Below are positions 6,960 to 13,507 of a stretch of 15,252 bases of DNA, piece after piece (position 1 is the stretch's first letter; each line of letters starts with the position of its first letter). The stretch comes from Endomicrobiia bacterium (GTDB lineage Bacteria > Elusimicrobiota > Endomicrobiia > Endomicrobiales > Endomicrobiaceae): positions 1-15,252 of the forward strand of contig BNVT01000022.1 in the NCBI GenBank assembly GCA_025998295.1. The letters are read 5' to 3'. The notes beneath the pieces are model-generated. The model was not told the DNA's origin. It did not search any database and worked only from the letters and a program-made list of their open reading frames with translations. The position numbers and the translations under genes were made by a program.

Positions 6960-7685
6960 TCAAAAAAATGGAACGTCAACAATCTCTTTATCAATATATT
7001 TCATATACAGCGCTTCCAGGGAGCCTTTTCCCCCTGTTTCCTTTTTTTCAATAACAGCGCCGTCCTTTAACAAGACGCAATAATCAATAAAATTATCCAG
7101 AAATTCAATCACATGGCTGGAAAATATTATGGTAACATTTTTACTTTTGTAATAATTCAAAAGATTCTTAATCTTGATGTTTGATACAATATCAAGCCCG
7201 TCATTGGGTTCGTCCCATAAAATAGTATCAATATCTCCAATAAGGCTGATGATTATTTGTACCTTCTTTTTCATTCCCGTTGAACAGTCCCGAAAATTTT
7301 TATGCAGGAAATTATCAACCTCAAAATACCTGATTAAATCATGGGTCTCTTTAAGCAGTTTATTTTTCCCGGTCCTTAATATGGTTGCCAGTTCGATGTT
7401 TTCCATGCAGGTAAGATTTTTGTATAGAAAATCATCGGTTGGAAGAAAGGCTATCCTTTGCCGGTATGATTGAAATTCCTTTTCCGCAGTGGTCTTAACC
7501 CCATTGTGGATTACCCGCCCGGAACCGGGTACATACAGGCCCTCAATACAGCGCAAAAGGGTTGTCTTGCCGGATCCGTTGAAGCCGATGATCCCGTAGA
7601 TAATGCCCGGTGAAAATTCCAGGTTAATATCATGAATCCCGGCATTGCCGTTAAACACCTTGGTAAGATTTTCACAAACTACCAT
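6960..7685 (-). CDS. ABC transporter ATP-binding protein
   Basis: A 241-residue cytoplasmic ATPase, presumably energising the membrane protein encoded just upstream. Walker A is GFNGSGKT (34-41), the Walker B segment TILWDEPNDGLD starts at 154, and the switch histidine is in SSH (about 191). The position of the LSGGQ signature reads CSTGMKKK (134-141), a degenerate form like that of CcmA/EcsA/YxlF-type ATPases (S-x-G-M-K/R). ATG 7685 overlaps the upstream gene by 7 bases; an in-frame TTG at 7697 would add four residues and is less likely. The TGA stop (6962-6960) abuts the terminator hairpin. The gene is clearly more AT-rich than the purine and pyrimidine genes. Cargo unknown; export of a peptide or other small molecule is typical of such two-gene sets, which is inference. 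Confidence 0.9.
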   Translation of the reverse strand: MVVCENLTKVFNGNAGIHDINLEFSPGIIYGIIGFNGSGKTTLLRCIEGLYVPGSGRVIHNGVKTTAEKEFQSYRQRIAFLPTDDFLYKNLTCMENIELATILRTGKNKLLKETHDLIRYFEVDNFLHKNFRDCSTGMKKKVQIIISLIGDIDTILWDEPNDGLDIVSNIKIKNLLNYYKSKNVTIIFSSHVIEFLDNFIDYCVLLKDGAVIEKKETGGKGSLEALYMKYIDKEIVDVPFF

Positions 7686-8764
7686 AGGTGTACCCAATCA
7701 AAATAATCATCAGTACGGGCTTTGTAATATACCAGGACAAGCGGCAAAACTGATAATAGCATAAAATAAGGATTGAAGTAACACACATAAGCGGCTGCCC
7801 CTAAACAAAAAAGCATATAAAATGATTTTTTAAACACGCTTCCATATAAAAATGCCGCACTTACCGAGAAGGCCATAAACGCAAGGATAGCAAACATAAA
7901 TATCGGTACTGACTTTATAGCAATATATCCAATAATAACGATATAACAGATGAGTGGAATACTATAGACAGCCAGTAAAGACAAGAATGCCCGTTTGAAA
8001 TGATACTTAAAATCCGAATAAACCACCCTGTAAAAAGGCCAGTTTATATGCCCTGCCGCCTCTATTATTGTGCAGGAACCAAATGATAAAATGGCAAATA
8101 ACATAACAGGAATAAAGCCGGAATTTCCCCCTGAAACTACTGCGCCTGCATCTTTAATAAAATCCATTACTGCCGCGAAGAACAGCGGTATAATTATCAA
8201 GACCGCAGACAGGGAAGGGAAAAAATCATGGATGGTGCTTTTTATCACAGGGTTTAGTCTGATTTTCTGATTTCTGTTATAAACAGGCTTTGACCTGGTC
8301 ACCGCCTTGTTTTTTGCCGAGATAATAAGCAAAGAACACAAAATGGAAAAAATCAGAGTACAAAAAATGATCGGAACGGCATATAAAAAATCAAATTCTA
8401 TTCTTTTTATAAGCGCCAGTAATAAAAAAGCGAAGATAAACAGGTTGTTCTTTAGAGCCTGTATTGTAAAAAGTATAATACGGATAAAAAAAATGGAATG
8501 CCCGCATTTTGCATGGAAAATAGTTGCATTCAGAATATCTACCTTTCTTAAAGAAATCACAGAAGAAACAAAACACAGTATCATAAGTGCAATACCAGCC
8601 TGTTCTCCGTTCAGATTCAGTAATACGCTTTTTCTTATAACAAGGGCGGCCAATAGCAAAATACCAAAAACAGAAACAGCCGGAGACAATTTAAACAGGA
8701 CTATCATTCTCTTGAGAAGTATTTTAAGCCAAAATAATGATAATGCCGCCTTGAACATAATCAT
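7679..8764 (-). CDS. Multi-spanning membrane protein, putative ABC permease
   Basis: A 361-residue very hydrophobic protein that I do not recognise by family. About nine to ten hydrophobic stretches are visible, for example VFGILLLAALVI, GIALMILCFVSSVISL, FIFAFLLLALI, IIFCTLIFSILCSLLII, SLSAVLIIIPLFFAAVM, FIPVMLFAILSFG, IPLICYIVIIGYIAI, IFMFAILAFMAFSVSAAFL and the C-terminal YFMLLSVLPLVLVYY. A basic cytoplasmic loop (KNKAVTRSKPVYNRNQKIR) lies near the middle. Its overlap with the ABC ATPase gene (7 bases) and their shared AT-rich composition make it the likely permease partner. ATG 8764 overlaps the HAD stop as ATGA; a second ATG lies two codons in. The row 8401-8460 has only 20 G/C of 60, against 45 of 60 at 3901-3960 in purD. 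Confidence 0.75.
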   Translation of the reverse strand: MIMFKAALSLFWLKILLKRMIVLFKLSPAVSVFGILLLAALVIRKSVLLNLNGEQAGIALMILCFVSSVISLRKVDILNATIFHAKCGHSIFFIRIILFTIQALKNNLFIFAFLLLALIKRIEFDFLYAVPIIFCTLIFSILCSLLIISAKNKAVTRSKPVYNRNQKIRLNPVIKSTIHDFFPSLSAVLIIIPLFFAAVMDFIKDAGAVVSGGNSGFIPVMLFAILSFGSCTIIEAAGHINWPFYRVVYSDFKYHFKRAFLSLLAVYSIPLICYIVIIGYIAIKSVPIFMFAILAFMAFSVSAAFLYGSVFKKSFYMLFCLGAAAYVCYFNPYFMLLSVLPLVLVYYKARTDDYFDWVHLW

Positions 8765-9471
8765 CGTTCCAAATACCCCTTCTCTATTGCCTTATTTACT
8801 ATTTTCCCAAGCTCTTCAAGGTTTTCGATAACATGATCCGCCTGAAGTTTAAGGGCCGGTATTTTTTCTGGCCACAGGTTCGTGATGTATTCCACGGTAA
8901 GACAAGTGTGCAGCCCCGCTTCCCGCGCACCCCTGAGTTCCCTATGGCCGCCGTCACCCACAAAAAGGCAAACATCGGGCGGGAGACCGAGCCGTTCCAG
9001 TACAAGGGCGTAGATTCGCGGGTCCGGTTTCAAAACCCCCACATCGCAGGAAAAAACCGTTTCGTCAAAACTGGAGGCCAGGGGAGATTCCTTCCAATAC
9101 CACACATCGCAGATGTCGGCGTTGCTGACAAGGGCGGTCTTGATTCCCGCCGTGCGGAGCTGTTGCAGAAGGGCGAGATTTTTTTCTTCGACACCGAAGA
9201 GGCCCCGGCGTATCCGCTCAAGCCGGGCGTCTGCCGCGCGGCGGATAAGTTCATCGGAAAAGTCAAGGCCCCGTAGAATGTGGCGGATCATTTCAACAGG
9301 ATCGCGGATAGTGCCCCCGGCCCGGACTTCGTAGTCCACCGCGTTCCGGCCTTCAAAATCTTCACGGGTCATGCCGAGAACGGCGTATTCACTGTCCGCC
9401 ATAAATTCGGGCTTCAGGGGATTTATCAGGGTGTAAAAAAGATCGAAGATTACCGCTTTGAATGAGCCCAC
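8761..9471 (-). CDS. HAD-superfamily hydrolase (subfamily IA-like)
   Basis: A 236-residue protein with the HAD core. Motif I is VIFDLFYTL (nucleophile Asp10), motif II is LVSNAD (Ser116), motif III is Lys148 in KPDP, and motif IV is VGDGGHRE (Asp173, Glu178). The residue two after the nucleophile, Asp in phosphatases of the family, is Phe12, as in haloacid-dehalogenase-type and some other DxF proteins, so ordinary phosphatase chemistry is uncertain. Residues about 16-95 form an alpha-helical cap of the C1 type. The GTG start at 9471 is chosen because GGAG lies five bases before it and the upstream extension of the frame overlaps pyrE and is unlike the family. It follows pyrE after 28 bases and overlaps the membrane-protein gene, suggesting one transcript. 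Substrate unknown; a nucleotide-related phosphatase is possible from context only. Confidence 0.85.
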   Translation of the reverse strand: MGSFKAVIFDLFYTLINPLKPEFMADSEYAVLGMTREDFEGRNAVDYEVRAGGTIRDPVEMIRHILRGLDFSDELIRRAADARLERIRRGLFGVEEKNLALLQQLRTAGIKTALVSNADICDVWYWKESPLASSFDETVFSCDVGVLKPDPRIYALVLERLGLPPDVCLFVGDGGHRELRGAREAGLHTCLTVEYITNLWPEKIPALKLQADHVIENLEELGKIVNKAIEKGYLER

Positions 9472-9476
9472 TTTTT

Positions 9477-9480
9477 CTCC
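9477..9480 (-). promoter_or_regulatory. Ribosome-binding site of the HAD gene
   Basis: On the minus strand GGAG is followed by five A bases and GTG 9471. This decides the start against the much longer open frame that continues upstream into pyrE. Confidence 0.6.
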
Positions 9481-9499
9481 GCTTATTTTTGGGGATGCG

Positions 9500-10087
9500 C
9501 TAAATTTTCCGCGAGCCGGGCTTGACCGCGGGGATGCCCTTTTTGCAGAGCTCGCAGTCGGCGGCATCCCAGTTTGCCACATCCATTTTGACGGCGGGGT
9601 ACAGGGGCCAGGGCGCGGTAATGCCCTCTGCCCGGCGGTCCACGATGCAGGCAAGGGCAGCAACCTTTGCCCCCAGACTTTCCAGAACTGCGGCGCTTTC
9701 CCCGGAGGACTTCGCCGTGGTCACCACATCTTCTGCAATCAGGATACGCTGCCCCGGCGTCACTTCAAAACCCCGGCGCACCTTCATGGCGCCCGTGTCG
9801 TCCCGCTCGGTAAAAAAAGCCGGGAGCCCCAACTGACGTCCCAGTTCGTATGCCACGATGATCCCGCCCATGGCGGGCCCCACGATGGCGTCAATGGCAA
9901 GCTTCCCCGCGCTTATGTCGGTGCGGAGCCGGTCCGCTACGCCCCTGAGCGCCGCCGCCGCCCGGTCGGGGTACTGCAGCAATTTTGCGCACTGGAAATA
10001 ACGGTTCGAATGCCGGCCCGAGGACAGCAGAAAATGCCCCTCCAGCATGGCCCCCGATTCCTTCAGCAAATTGATAACTTCTTTCAT
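9500..10087 (-). CDS. pyrE: Orotate phosphoribosyltransferase
   Basis: PyrE transfers the phosphoribosyl group of PRPP to orotate, giving OMP, the substrate of the PyrF encoded 3.4 kb away. The product is 195 residues, within the short class of OPRTases (about 180-215). The PRPP-binding signature is ILIAEDVVTTAKSS (115-128, with acidic pair Glu119-Asp120). The family's GHFLLSSGRHSNRYFQCAKLL N-terminal orotate-site region, AIVGPAMGGIIVAYELGRQLG and FTERDD are present; the C-terminal KPGSR is also typical. ATG 10087 has AAGGAA seven bases before it. It is split from pyrD by an oppositely oriented two-gene insertion, so it needs its own promoter in the 59 bases between it and the methyltransferase gene; I see only a weak TATCCT candidate at 10112-10107. 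Confidence 0.96.
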   Translation of the reverse strand: MKEVINLLKESGAMLEGHFLLSSGRHSNRYFQCAKLLQYPDRAAAALRGVADRLRTDISAGKLAIDAIVGPAMGGIIVAYELGRQLGLPAFFTERDDTGAMKVRRGFEVTPGQRILIAEDVVTTAKSSGESAAVLESLGAKVAALACIVDRRAEGITAPWPLYPAVKMDVANWDAADCELCKKGIPAVKPGSRKI

Positions 10088-10094
10088 GTTTAGA

Positions 10095-10100
10095 TTCCTT
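10095..10100 (-). promoter_or_regulatory. Ribosome-binding site of pyrE
   Basis: AAGGAA on the minus strand, seven bases before ATG 10087. Confidence 0.55.
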
Positions 10101-10146
10101 TGCTACAGGATACCACAAAGCGCCGCTATTGGATAAGATATATGCT

Positions 10147-11268
10147 ATGCCAGGCAACGCCATTGAGACAGAGGCCATCAAATACACCGGTTCCAAACTC
10201 AAACTGCTGCCCCATATTTTGTCCCTGTCAAAAAAGGTCCCTGTATCTGCGGAAAACCCTTCGGTGTTTGACGGCTTCTCCGGTTCCACACGGGTGAGCC
10301 AGGCCTATGCGAAAAACGGATACCGGGTGTACGCAAATGATATCGCGGTCTACTCAAAATTTTTTAACACCGCCTTTCTCCTCAATAAAAAGGAGCCTGA
10401 AATCTATCAGCCTTTAATCGATCATCTGAATTCCCTTGCGCCCGTTGACGGCTGGTTTACCGAACACTATGGCGGGAATGAAAACAGTAATACTGCTAAA
10501 TTCCCCTGGCAGAAAAAGAACACCCGCAGGCTTGACGCCGTCCGTGAGGAAATAGATCGTTTAAATCTTGATGAAGTTACTAAAGCGGTTGCGATTACGA
10601 GCCTTATCCTTGCGCTGGATCAGGTTGACAGCACCCTGGGGCATTATGTGTCATACCTCAACGAATGGTCCCCCCGTTCCTATAAGGACCTCAAGCTGAC
10701 AGTACCAAAACTCCGGGGGAATCAGCAGGACAATGTGGTGATGAACCATGATATTTTTGAAGCCCTAAAATCTCTTCCTGATAATATTGACATCGCCTAT
10801 TTTGATCCTCCCTACGGTTCCAACAACGAAAAGATGCCGCCATCGCGGGTGCGTTACGCATCCTATTATCACATCTGGACCACCATCTGCCTGAACGACA
10901 GGCCGGAAGTTTTCGGCAAGGCACGGCGGCGGGCGGACACATCGGACATTGCAGCAGCTTCGGTCTTTGAGGAATTCCGGCGCGGACCTTCGGGGCGCTT
11001 TATGGTTATCGAAGCAATAGAAAAACTGATAAGGGAAATACGGGCCCGGTACATCATTCTTTCCTACAGTTCAGGCGGCCGGGCAACTGCGGAGGAATTG
11101 AATGAGGTCCTCAATACCTACGGGGAAATTATCGAAATCGAAAAGATCGATTACAAGAAAAATGTAATGGCCGGGATGAAGTGGACCAATGACTGGATTA
11201 AGGATGCTGACGAAAAGAATTTTGAGCTTTTATTTCTGGTGAAGAAGAGACAGGAGAAATATCAATGA
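10147..11268 (+). CDS. D12-class DNA adenine-N6 methyltransferase
   Basis: The protein methylates adenine in DNA using S-adenosylmethionine. With ATG 10147 it has 373 residues; an in-frame TTG at 10129 would give 379. The order is that of Dam-like (alpha) enzymes: KYTGSKLKLLPHI at the N-terminus, the SAM-binding motif I VFDGFSGSTRVSQ, a central helical target-recognition region, then the catalytic DPPY (residues 220-223 from the ATG) in IAYFDPPYGSNN. It is larger than Dam (about 270-280), and the recognition sequence cannot be predicted. No restriction endonuclease gene lies beside it, so it looks solitary. Residues about 113-117 (NSNTA) come from a copy of the micro-repeat. A -10-like TAAGAT at 10134-10139 lies only seven bases before ATG 10147, so a leaderless transcript is possible but unproven. 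It overlaps the acetyltransferase gene by 4 bases. Confidence 0.9.
   Translation: MPGNAIETEAIKYTGSKLKLLPHILSLSKKVPVSAENPSVFDGFSGSTRVSQAYAKNGYRVYANDIAVYSKFFNTAFLLNKKEPEIYQPLIDHLNSLAPVDGWFTEHYGGNENSNTAKFPWQKKNTRRLDAVREEIDRLNLDEVTKAVAITSLILALDQVDSTLGHYVSYLNEWSPRSYKDLKLTVPKLRGNQQDNVVMNHDIFEALKSLPDNIDIAYFDPPYGSNNEKMPPSRVRYASYYHIWTTICLNDRPEVFGKARRRADTSDIAAASVFEEFRRGPSGRFMVIEAIEKLIREIRARYIILSYSSGGRATAEELNEVLNTYGEIIEIEKIDYKKNVMAGMKWTNDWIKDADEKNFELLFLVKKRQEKYQ
10485..10495. repeat. Palindromic micro-repeat CAGTAATACTG, site 4 (methyltransferase gene)
   Basis: Exact consensus, extended to AACAGTAATACTGC as in purM. It is read as AAC AGT AAT ACT GCT, N-S-N-T-A, in the same phase as the other sites, within a NENSNTAKFP loop that precedes a charged helical region. 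Confidence 0.9.
11252..11256 (+). promoter_or_regulatory. Ribosome-binding site of the acetyltransferase gene
   Basis: AGGAG eight bases before ATG 11265, within the end of the methyltransferase gene. Confidence 0.6.
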
Positions 11269-11780
11269 AAATGATACTGGAAACAAACAGGCTGTATTTA
11301 AGGGAAATGGATATGAATGATATCCCGGATCTGTCAAAGATACTACAAGATCCCGAAGTAATGTATGCCTATGAACACGCCTTCTCTGATGAGGAGGTAA
11401 TCGGCTGGTATAATCAACAAGTAGAAAGGTATAAAAAGGACGGCCATGGATTATGGGCCGTCATACTCAAGGAGACGAATGCGTTCATAGGGCAGTGCGG
11501 CTTAACCATACAAACCGTGGACGGCGATGAACTATTGGAAGTGGGATATCTGTTTAATAAAAACTATTGGCATCAGGGATATGCAACGGAAGCGGCAGCG
11601 GCCTGTAAAACATACGCCTTTGAAAAACTGGGGGCGAAAAAGGTCTGTTCGATAATCAGAACAAACAACAGGGCGTCACAAAAAGTTGCCGAGCGGAACG
11701 GGATGAAAATAGTAAAAGAAACGATAAAGCATTACTACAACATGGAAATGCCGCATTATATTTACGAAGTCTCTACCTGA
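11265..11780 (+). CDS. GNAT-family N-acetyltransferase (RimJ/RimL-like)
   Basis: A 171-residue acetyl-CoA-dependent acetyltransferase. The opening LETNRLYLREMDMNDI is typical of RimJ/RimL-type enzymes, which acetylate protein N-termini or small amines. The acetyl-CoA loop is WHQGYATEA (Q104-G105-x-A107), preceded by the strand LLEVGYLFNKNYW and followed by the helix and the IIRTNNRASQKVAERNGMK segment. Substrate cannot be inferred. The start codon overlaps the methyltransferase stop (ATGA), so the two are a translationally coupled pair. The gene is more AT-rich than the pyr genes on either side. Its TGA overlaps the convergent pyrD stop by 8 bases, leaving no room for a terminator. Confidence 0.9.
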   Translation: MKMILETNRLYLREMDMNDIPDLSKILQDPEVMYAYEHAFSDEEVIGWYNQQVERYKKDGHGLWAVILKETNAFIGQCGLTIQTVDGDELLEVGYLFNKNYWHQGYATEAAAACKTYAFEKLGAKKVCSIIRTNNRASQKVAERNGMKIVKETIKHYYNMEMPHYIYEVST

Positions 11781-12717
11781 TACTGATCTCTTCCGGCCTT
11801 GAAAACTTATGTCTTTCCATGTATTCCGCAATGCCGTTGATGATTTCGATCATTGCCGGAGGATGTGCGAAGGTAGCGGAGCCCACTTCGATTGCCGCAG
11901 AGCCCGCCATGAGGAACTCCAGGGCGTCGTTAGTATTACTGATGCCCCCCATCCCCACGATGGGAACCTTGACCGCATCGTACAATTCCCAGACCATGCG
12001 GAGGGCGATGGGCCTGATTGCCGGGCCGGAAAGTCCGGCGCTGGTATTGTCGAACACCGGCTTCCGGGTATTGATGTCGATTGCCATGGCTTTAAAAGTG
12101 TTCACCAGTGACAGCGCATCCGCCCCGGCGTCCACGCAGGCGCGGGCAACCGCAGCAAGGTCAGGGGCGTTGGGGGAAAGCTTCACCATCAGGGGCTTAT
12201 CCGGCGCGGCCTTCCGCACCGGCCACACCACCGAGGCGGCGGCCTCAGGATCAAGGCCGAAGGTCATGCCCCCGGCCTTGACATTGGGGCAGGAGATGTT
12301 GAGTTCGATCATATCAATAGAAGAATTATTGAGCAGAACAGCCCCTTCGGCGTATTCCTCCACGGTGGAACCGGAAAGGTTTGCGATCACCGCAGGCCCC
12401 AAAGCGCGGAGATTCGGCAGTTCCTTTTCCAGGAAGACCGCAATGCCGGGATTTTCCAGGCCGATGGAATTCATCAGCCCTGCGGGAGTTTCGTGAAGCC
12501 GCTGCCCGGCGTTCCCCTGCCGGGGATTGAGGGTAAGGCCCTTGGTACAGATGCCCCCCAGCTCTGACACATCAATGAGCCCCGCATATTCCCGGCCGTA
12601 GCCGAAGGTTCCCGATGCGGCAATTACGGGATTGCAAAAGCGGACTCCGGCGATGGTGGTTGATAAATCAACTTGCGACAGATCAACCTGGGATAAATTG
12701 ATTTTCGATTTACTCAA
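11773..12717 (-). CDS. pyrD: Dihydroorotate dehydrogenase, type 1B catalytic subunit
   Basis: This FMN enzyme oxidises dihydroorotate to orotate; in type 1B it passes electrons to the PyrK subunit and then NAD+. The product is 314 residues. Features of the beta-barrel are NPVIAASGTFGYG, GGICTKGLTLNPRQGN, MNSIGLENPG, NISCPNVKAGG with the catalytic Cys143 that marks class 1, MVKLSPN, GLSGPAIRP and the FMN-phosphate segment GMGGISNTNDALEFLMAGS. The start is TTG 12717, which overlaps pyrK by 8 bases and has GAGGAG seven bases upstream. The N-terminus carries a duplicated LSQVD pentapeptide. The SNT of GGISNTND is encoded by a micro-repeat copy at a site where homologues have short variable residues, with no length change. 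Confidence 0.96.
   Translation of the reverse strand: MSKSKINLSQVDLSQVDLSTTIAGVRFCNPVIAASGTFGYGREYAGLIDVSELGGICTKGLTLNPRQGNAGQRLHETPAGLMNSIGLENPGIAVFLEKELPNLRALGPAVIANLSGSTVEEYAEGAVLLNNSSIDMIELNISCPNVKAGGMTFGLDPEAAASVVWPVRKAAPDKPLMVKLSPNAPDLAAVARACVDAGADALSLVNTFKAMAIDINTRKPVFDNTSAGLSGPAIRPIALRMVWELYDAVKVPIVGMGGISNTNDALEFLMAGSAAIEVGSATFAHPPAMIEIINGIAEYMERHKFSRPEEISIR
11931..11941. repeat. Palindromic micro-repeat, site 5 (pyrD), CAGTAATACTA on the gene strand
   Basis: One mismatch at the last base of the consensus. On the minus strand it is read as ATC AGT AAT ACT AAC, I-S-N-T-N (Ser260 to Thr262), in the same phase as all others. It is in a conserved barrel motif and not in an insertion, so this copy could be native coding sequence. 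Confidence 0.7.
12667..12696 (-). repeat. Two 15-base units encoding LSQVD twice at the PyrD N-terminus
   Basis: Residues 8-17 read LSQVDLSQVD, followed by a third LS. The two units differ at several third and synonymous positions (TTATCCCAG against CTGTCGCAA) while encoding the same amino acids, so the duplication is not recent or the amino-acid pattern is under selection. Confidence 0.8.
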
Positions 12718-13489
12718 AGATCAGCTCCTCTGCCGGAAAGATGGGGCCATCGGCACAGCAGCGCCTGTTGCCGTTTTTTGTTTTGACGGTGCAGCCAAGA
12801 CAGGCCCCTACCCCGCAGGCCATGTGTTTTTCCATGCTGATATAACAGGGGGTGCCTGAGGCTTTGCATTTTTCCGTCACCGCCCGCAGCATTGCTGTGG
12901 GGCCGCAGGCATAGACCGCCGCATATTTTGTGGGGTCAAGAAAATTGGTGATGCGGCCTTTCTTGCCTTCGCTGCCGTCTTCGGTGGCAATGATCAGGTT
13001 TTGCGCATTAAATGCGGCAGGCCCCAGAATACCGTAACGTTCTTCGTCTGTTTTAAAACCGGTCCTGAAACCGGCGTAAAAGTCAAAATCATATTTCGGG
13101 AATTCCCTTGGCAGCCCTTCCAGAGGCGCAACACCGATACCGCCGCCAAGGAGGGCGATGGGCTTCTGCGTGTTTTCAGGCGGGAAAAAATCTTCCCAAC
13201 AGTTTCCAAGCGGGCCGGTAAGTTCCACTTCTTCATTAAGATGCATCGCCAATAGTTCCTCTGTTCCCCTACCCCGCTTCGCGATAAGAAAACGAACCGT
13301 ATCAGACTGCCATAAAGCAACACTAATAGGCCGCGCCAGAAAAACTGCGGATCGTTTCGGCTTTATCAGAAAAAACTGGCCGGGCTTTGGGACAGGGCCC
13401 TTCCAGATAAAATCCAGGCGGAATATTTCCTGATTAATGACAGCACTGGAGATAAGTATGCTTAAAAGGCTTTGTTTTTGGTCATTCAT
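12710..13489 (-). CDS. pyrK: Dihydroorotate dehydrogenase electron-transfer subunit
   Basis: PyrK carries FAD and a [2Fe-2S] cluster and links PyrD to NAD+. From ATG 13489 it is 259 residues. The FAD-binding domain has LARPISVA (about 51-58), the NAD-binding region has LLGGGIGVAPL (113-123) and CGPTAM (195-200), and the C-terminal cluster motif is CGVGACLGC with a fourth cysteine in RRCCADGP (Cys225, 230, 233 and 244 or 245). The segment MEKHMACGVG is typical of PyrK. A TTG at 13495 would add two residues; neither start has a strong ribosome-binding site, and the gene begins 12-18 bases after pyrF, so reinitiation is likely. The stop overlaps pyrD, as expected for two subunits made in equal amounts. 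Confidence 0.96.
   Translation of the reverse strand: MNDQKQSLLSILISSAVINQEIFRLDFIWKGPVPKPGQFFLIKPKRSAVFLARPISVALWQSDTVRFLIAKRGRGTEELLAMHLNEEVELTGPLGNCWEDFFPPENTQKPIALLGGGIGVAPLEGLPREFPKYDFDFYAGFRTGFKTDEERYGILGPAAFNAQNLIIATEDGSEGKKGRITNFLDPTKYAAVYACGPTAMLRAVTEKCKASGTPCYISMEKHMACGVGACLGCTVKTKNGNRRCCADGPIFPAEELIFE
12725..12730 (-). promoter_or_regulatory. Ribosome-binding site of pyrD
   Basis: GAGGAG on the minus strand, seven bases before TTG 12717 and inside the 3' end of pyrK. It supports the TTG start. Confidence 0.65.
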
Positions 13490-13507
13490 TTTCAAAACAC
13501 TACCATA

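Noticed and set aside
8618..8626. Possible further micro-repeat copy CAGTAATAC in the membrane-protein gene
   Set aside because: It lacks the right arm (next bases GC), is in a different codon phase (S-V-L-L-N) and lies in a hydrophobic segment, so it is probably chance.
8307..8831. Plus-strand open frame opposite the membrane-protein gene
   Set aside because: The minus-strand gene has ordered hydrophobic segments and an ATGA link to its neighbour; the plus-strand frame has neither.
9472..9663. N-terminal extension of the HAD protein to 300 residues
   Set aside because: The extension overlaps pyrE in another frame and is Pro/Ser/Arg-rich shadow sequence. GTG 9471 has a good ribosome-binding site.
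9458..10093. Plus-strand open frame opposite pyrE
   Set aside because: It is antisense to pyrE, with no recognisable domain.
10100..10139. Promoter for the methyltransferase gene (TTGCTA ... TAAGAT)
   Set aside because: The spacing between the boxes is about 28 bases, too long for a sigma-70 promoter. No convincing -35 is present.
11734..11745. Shared CTACAACATGG string between the acetyltransferase gene and the purM repeat
   Set aside because: It is only 11 bases, with no further flanking similarity, and both read as natural coding sequence.
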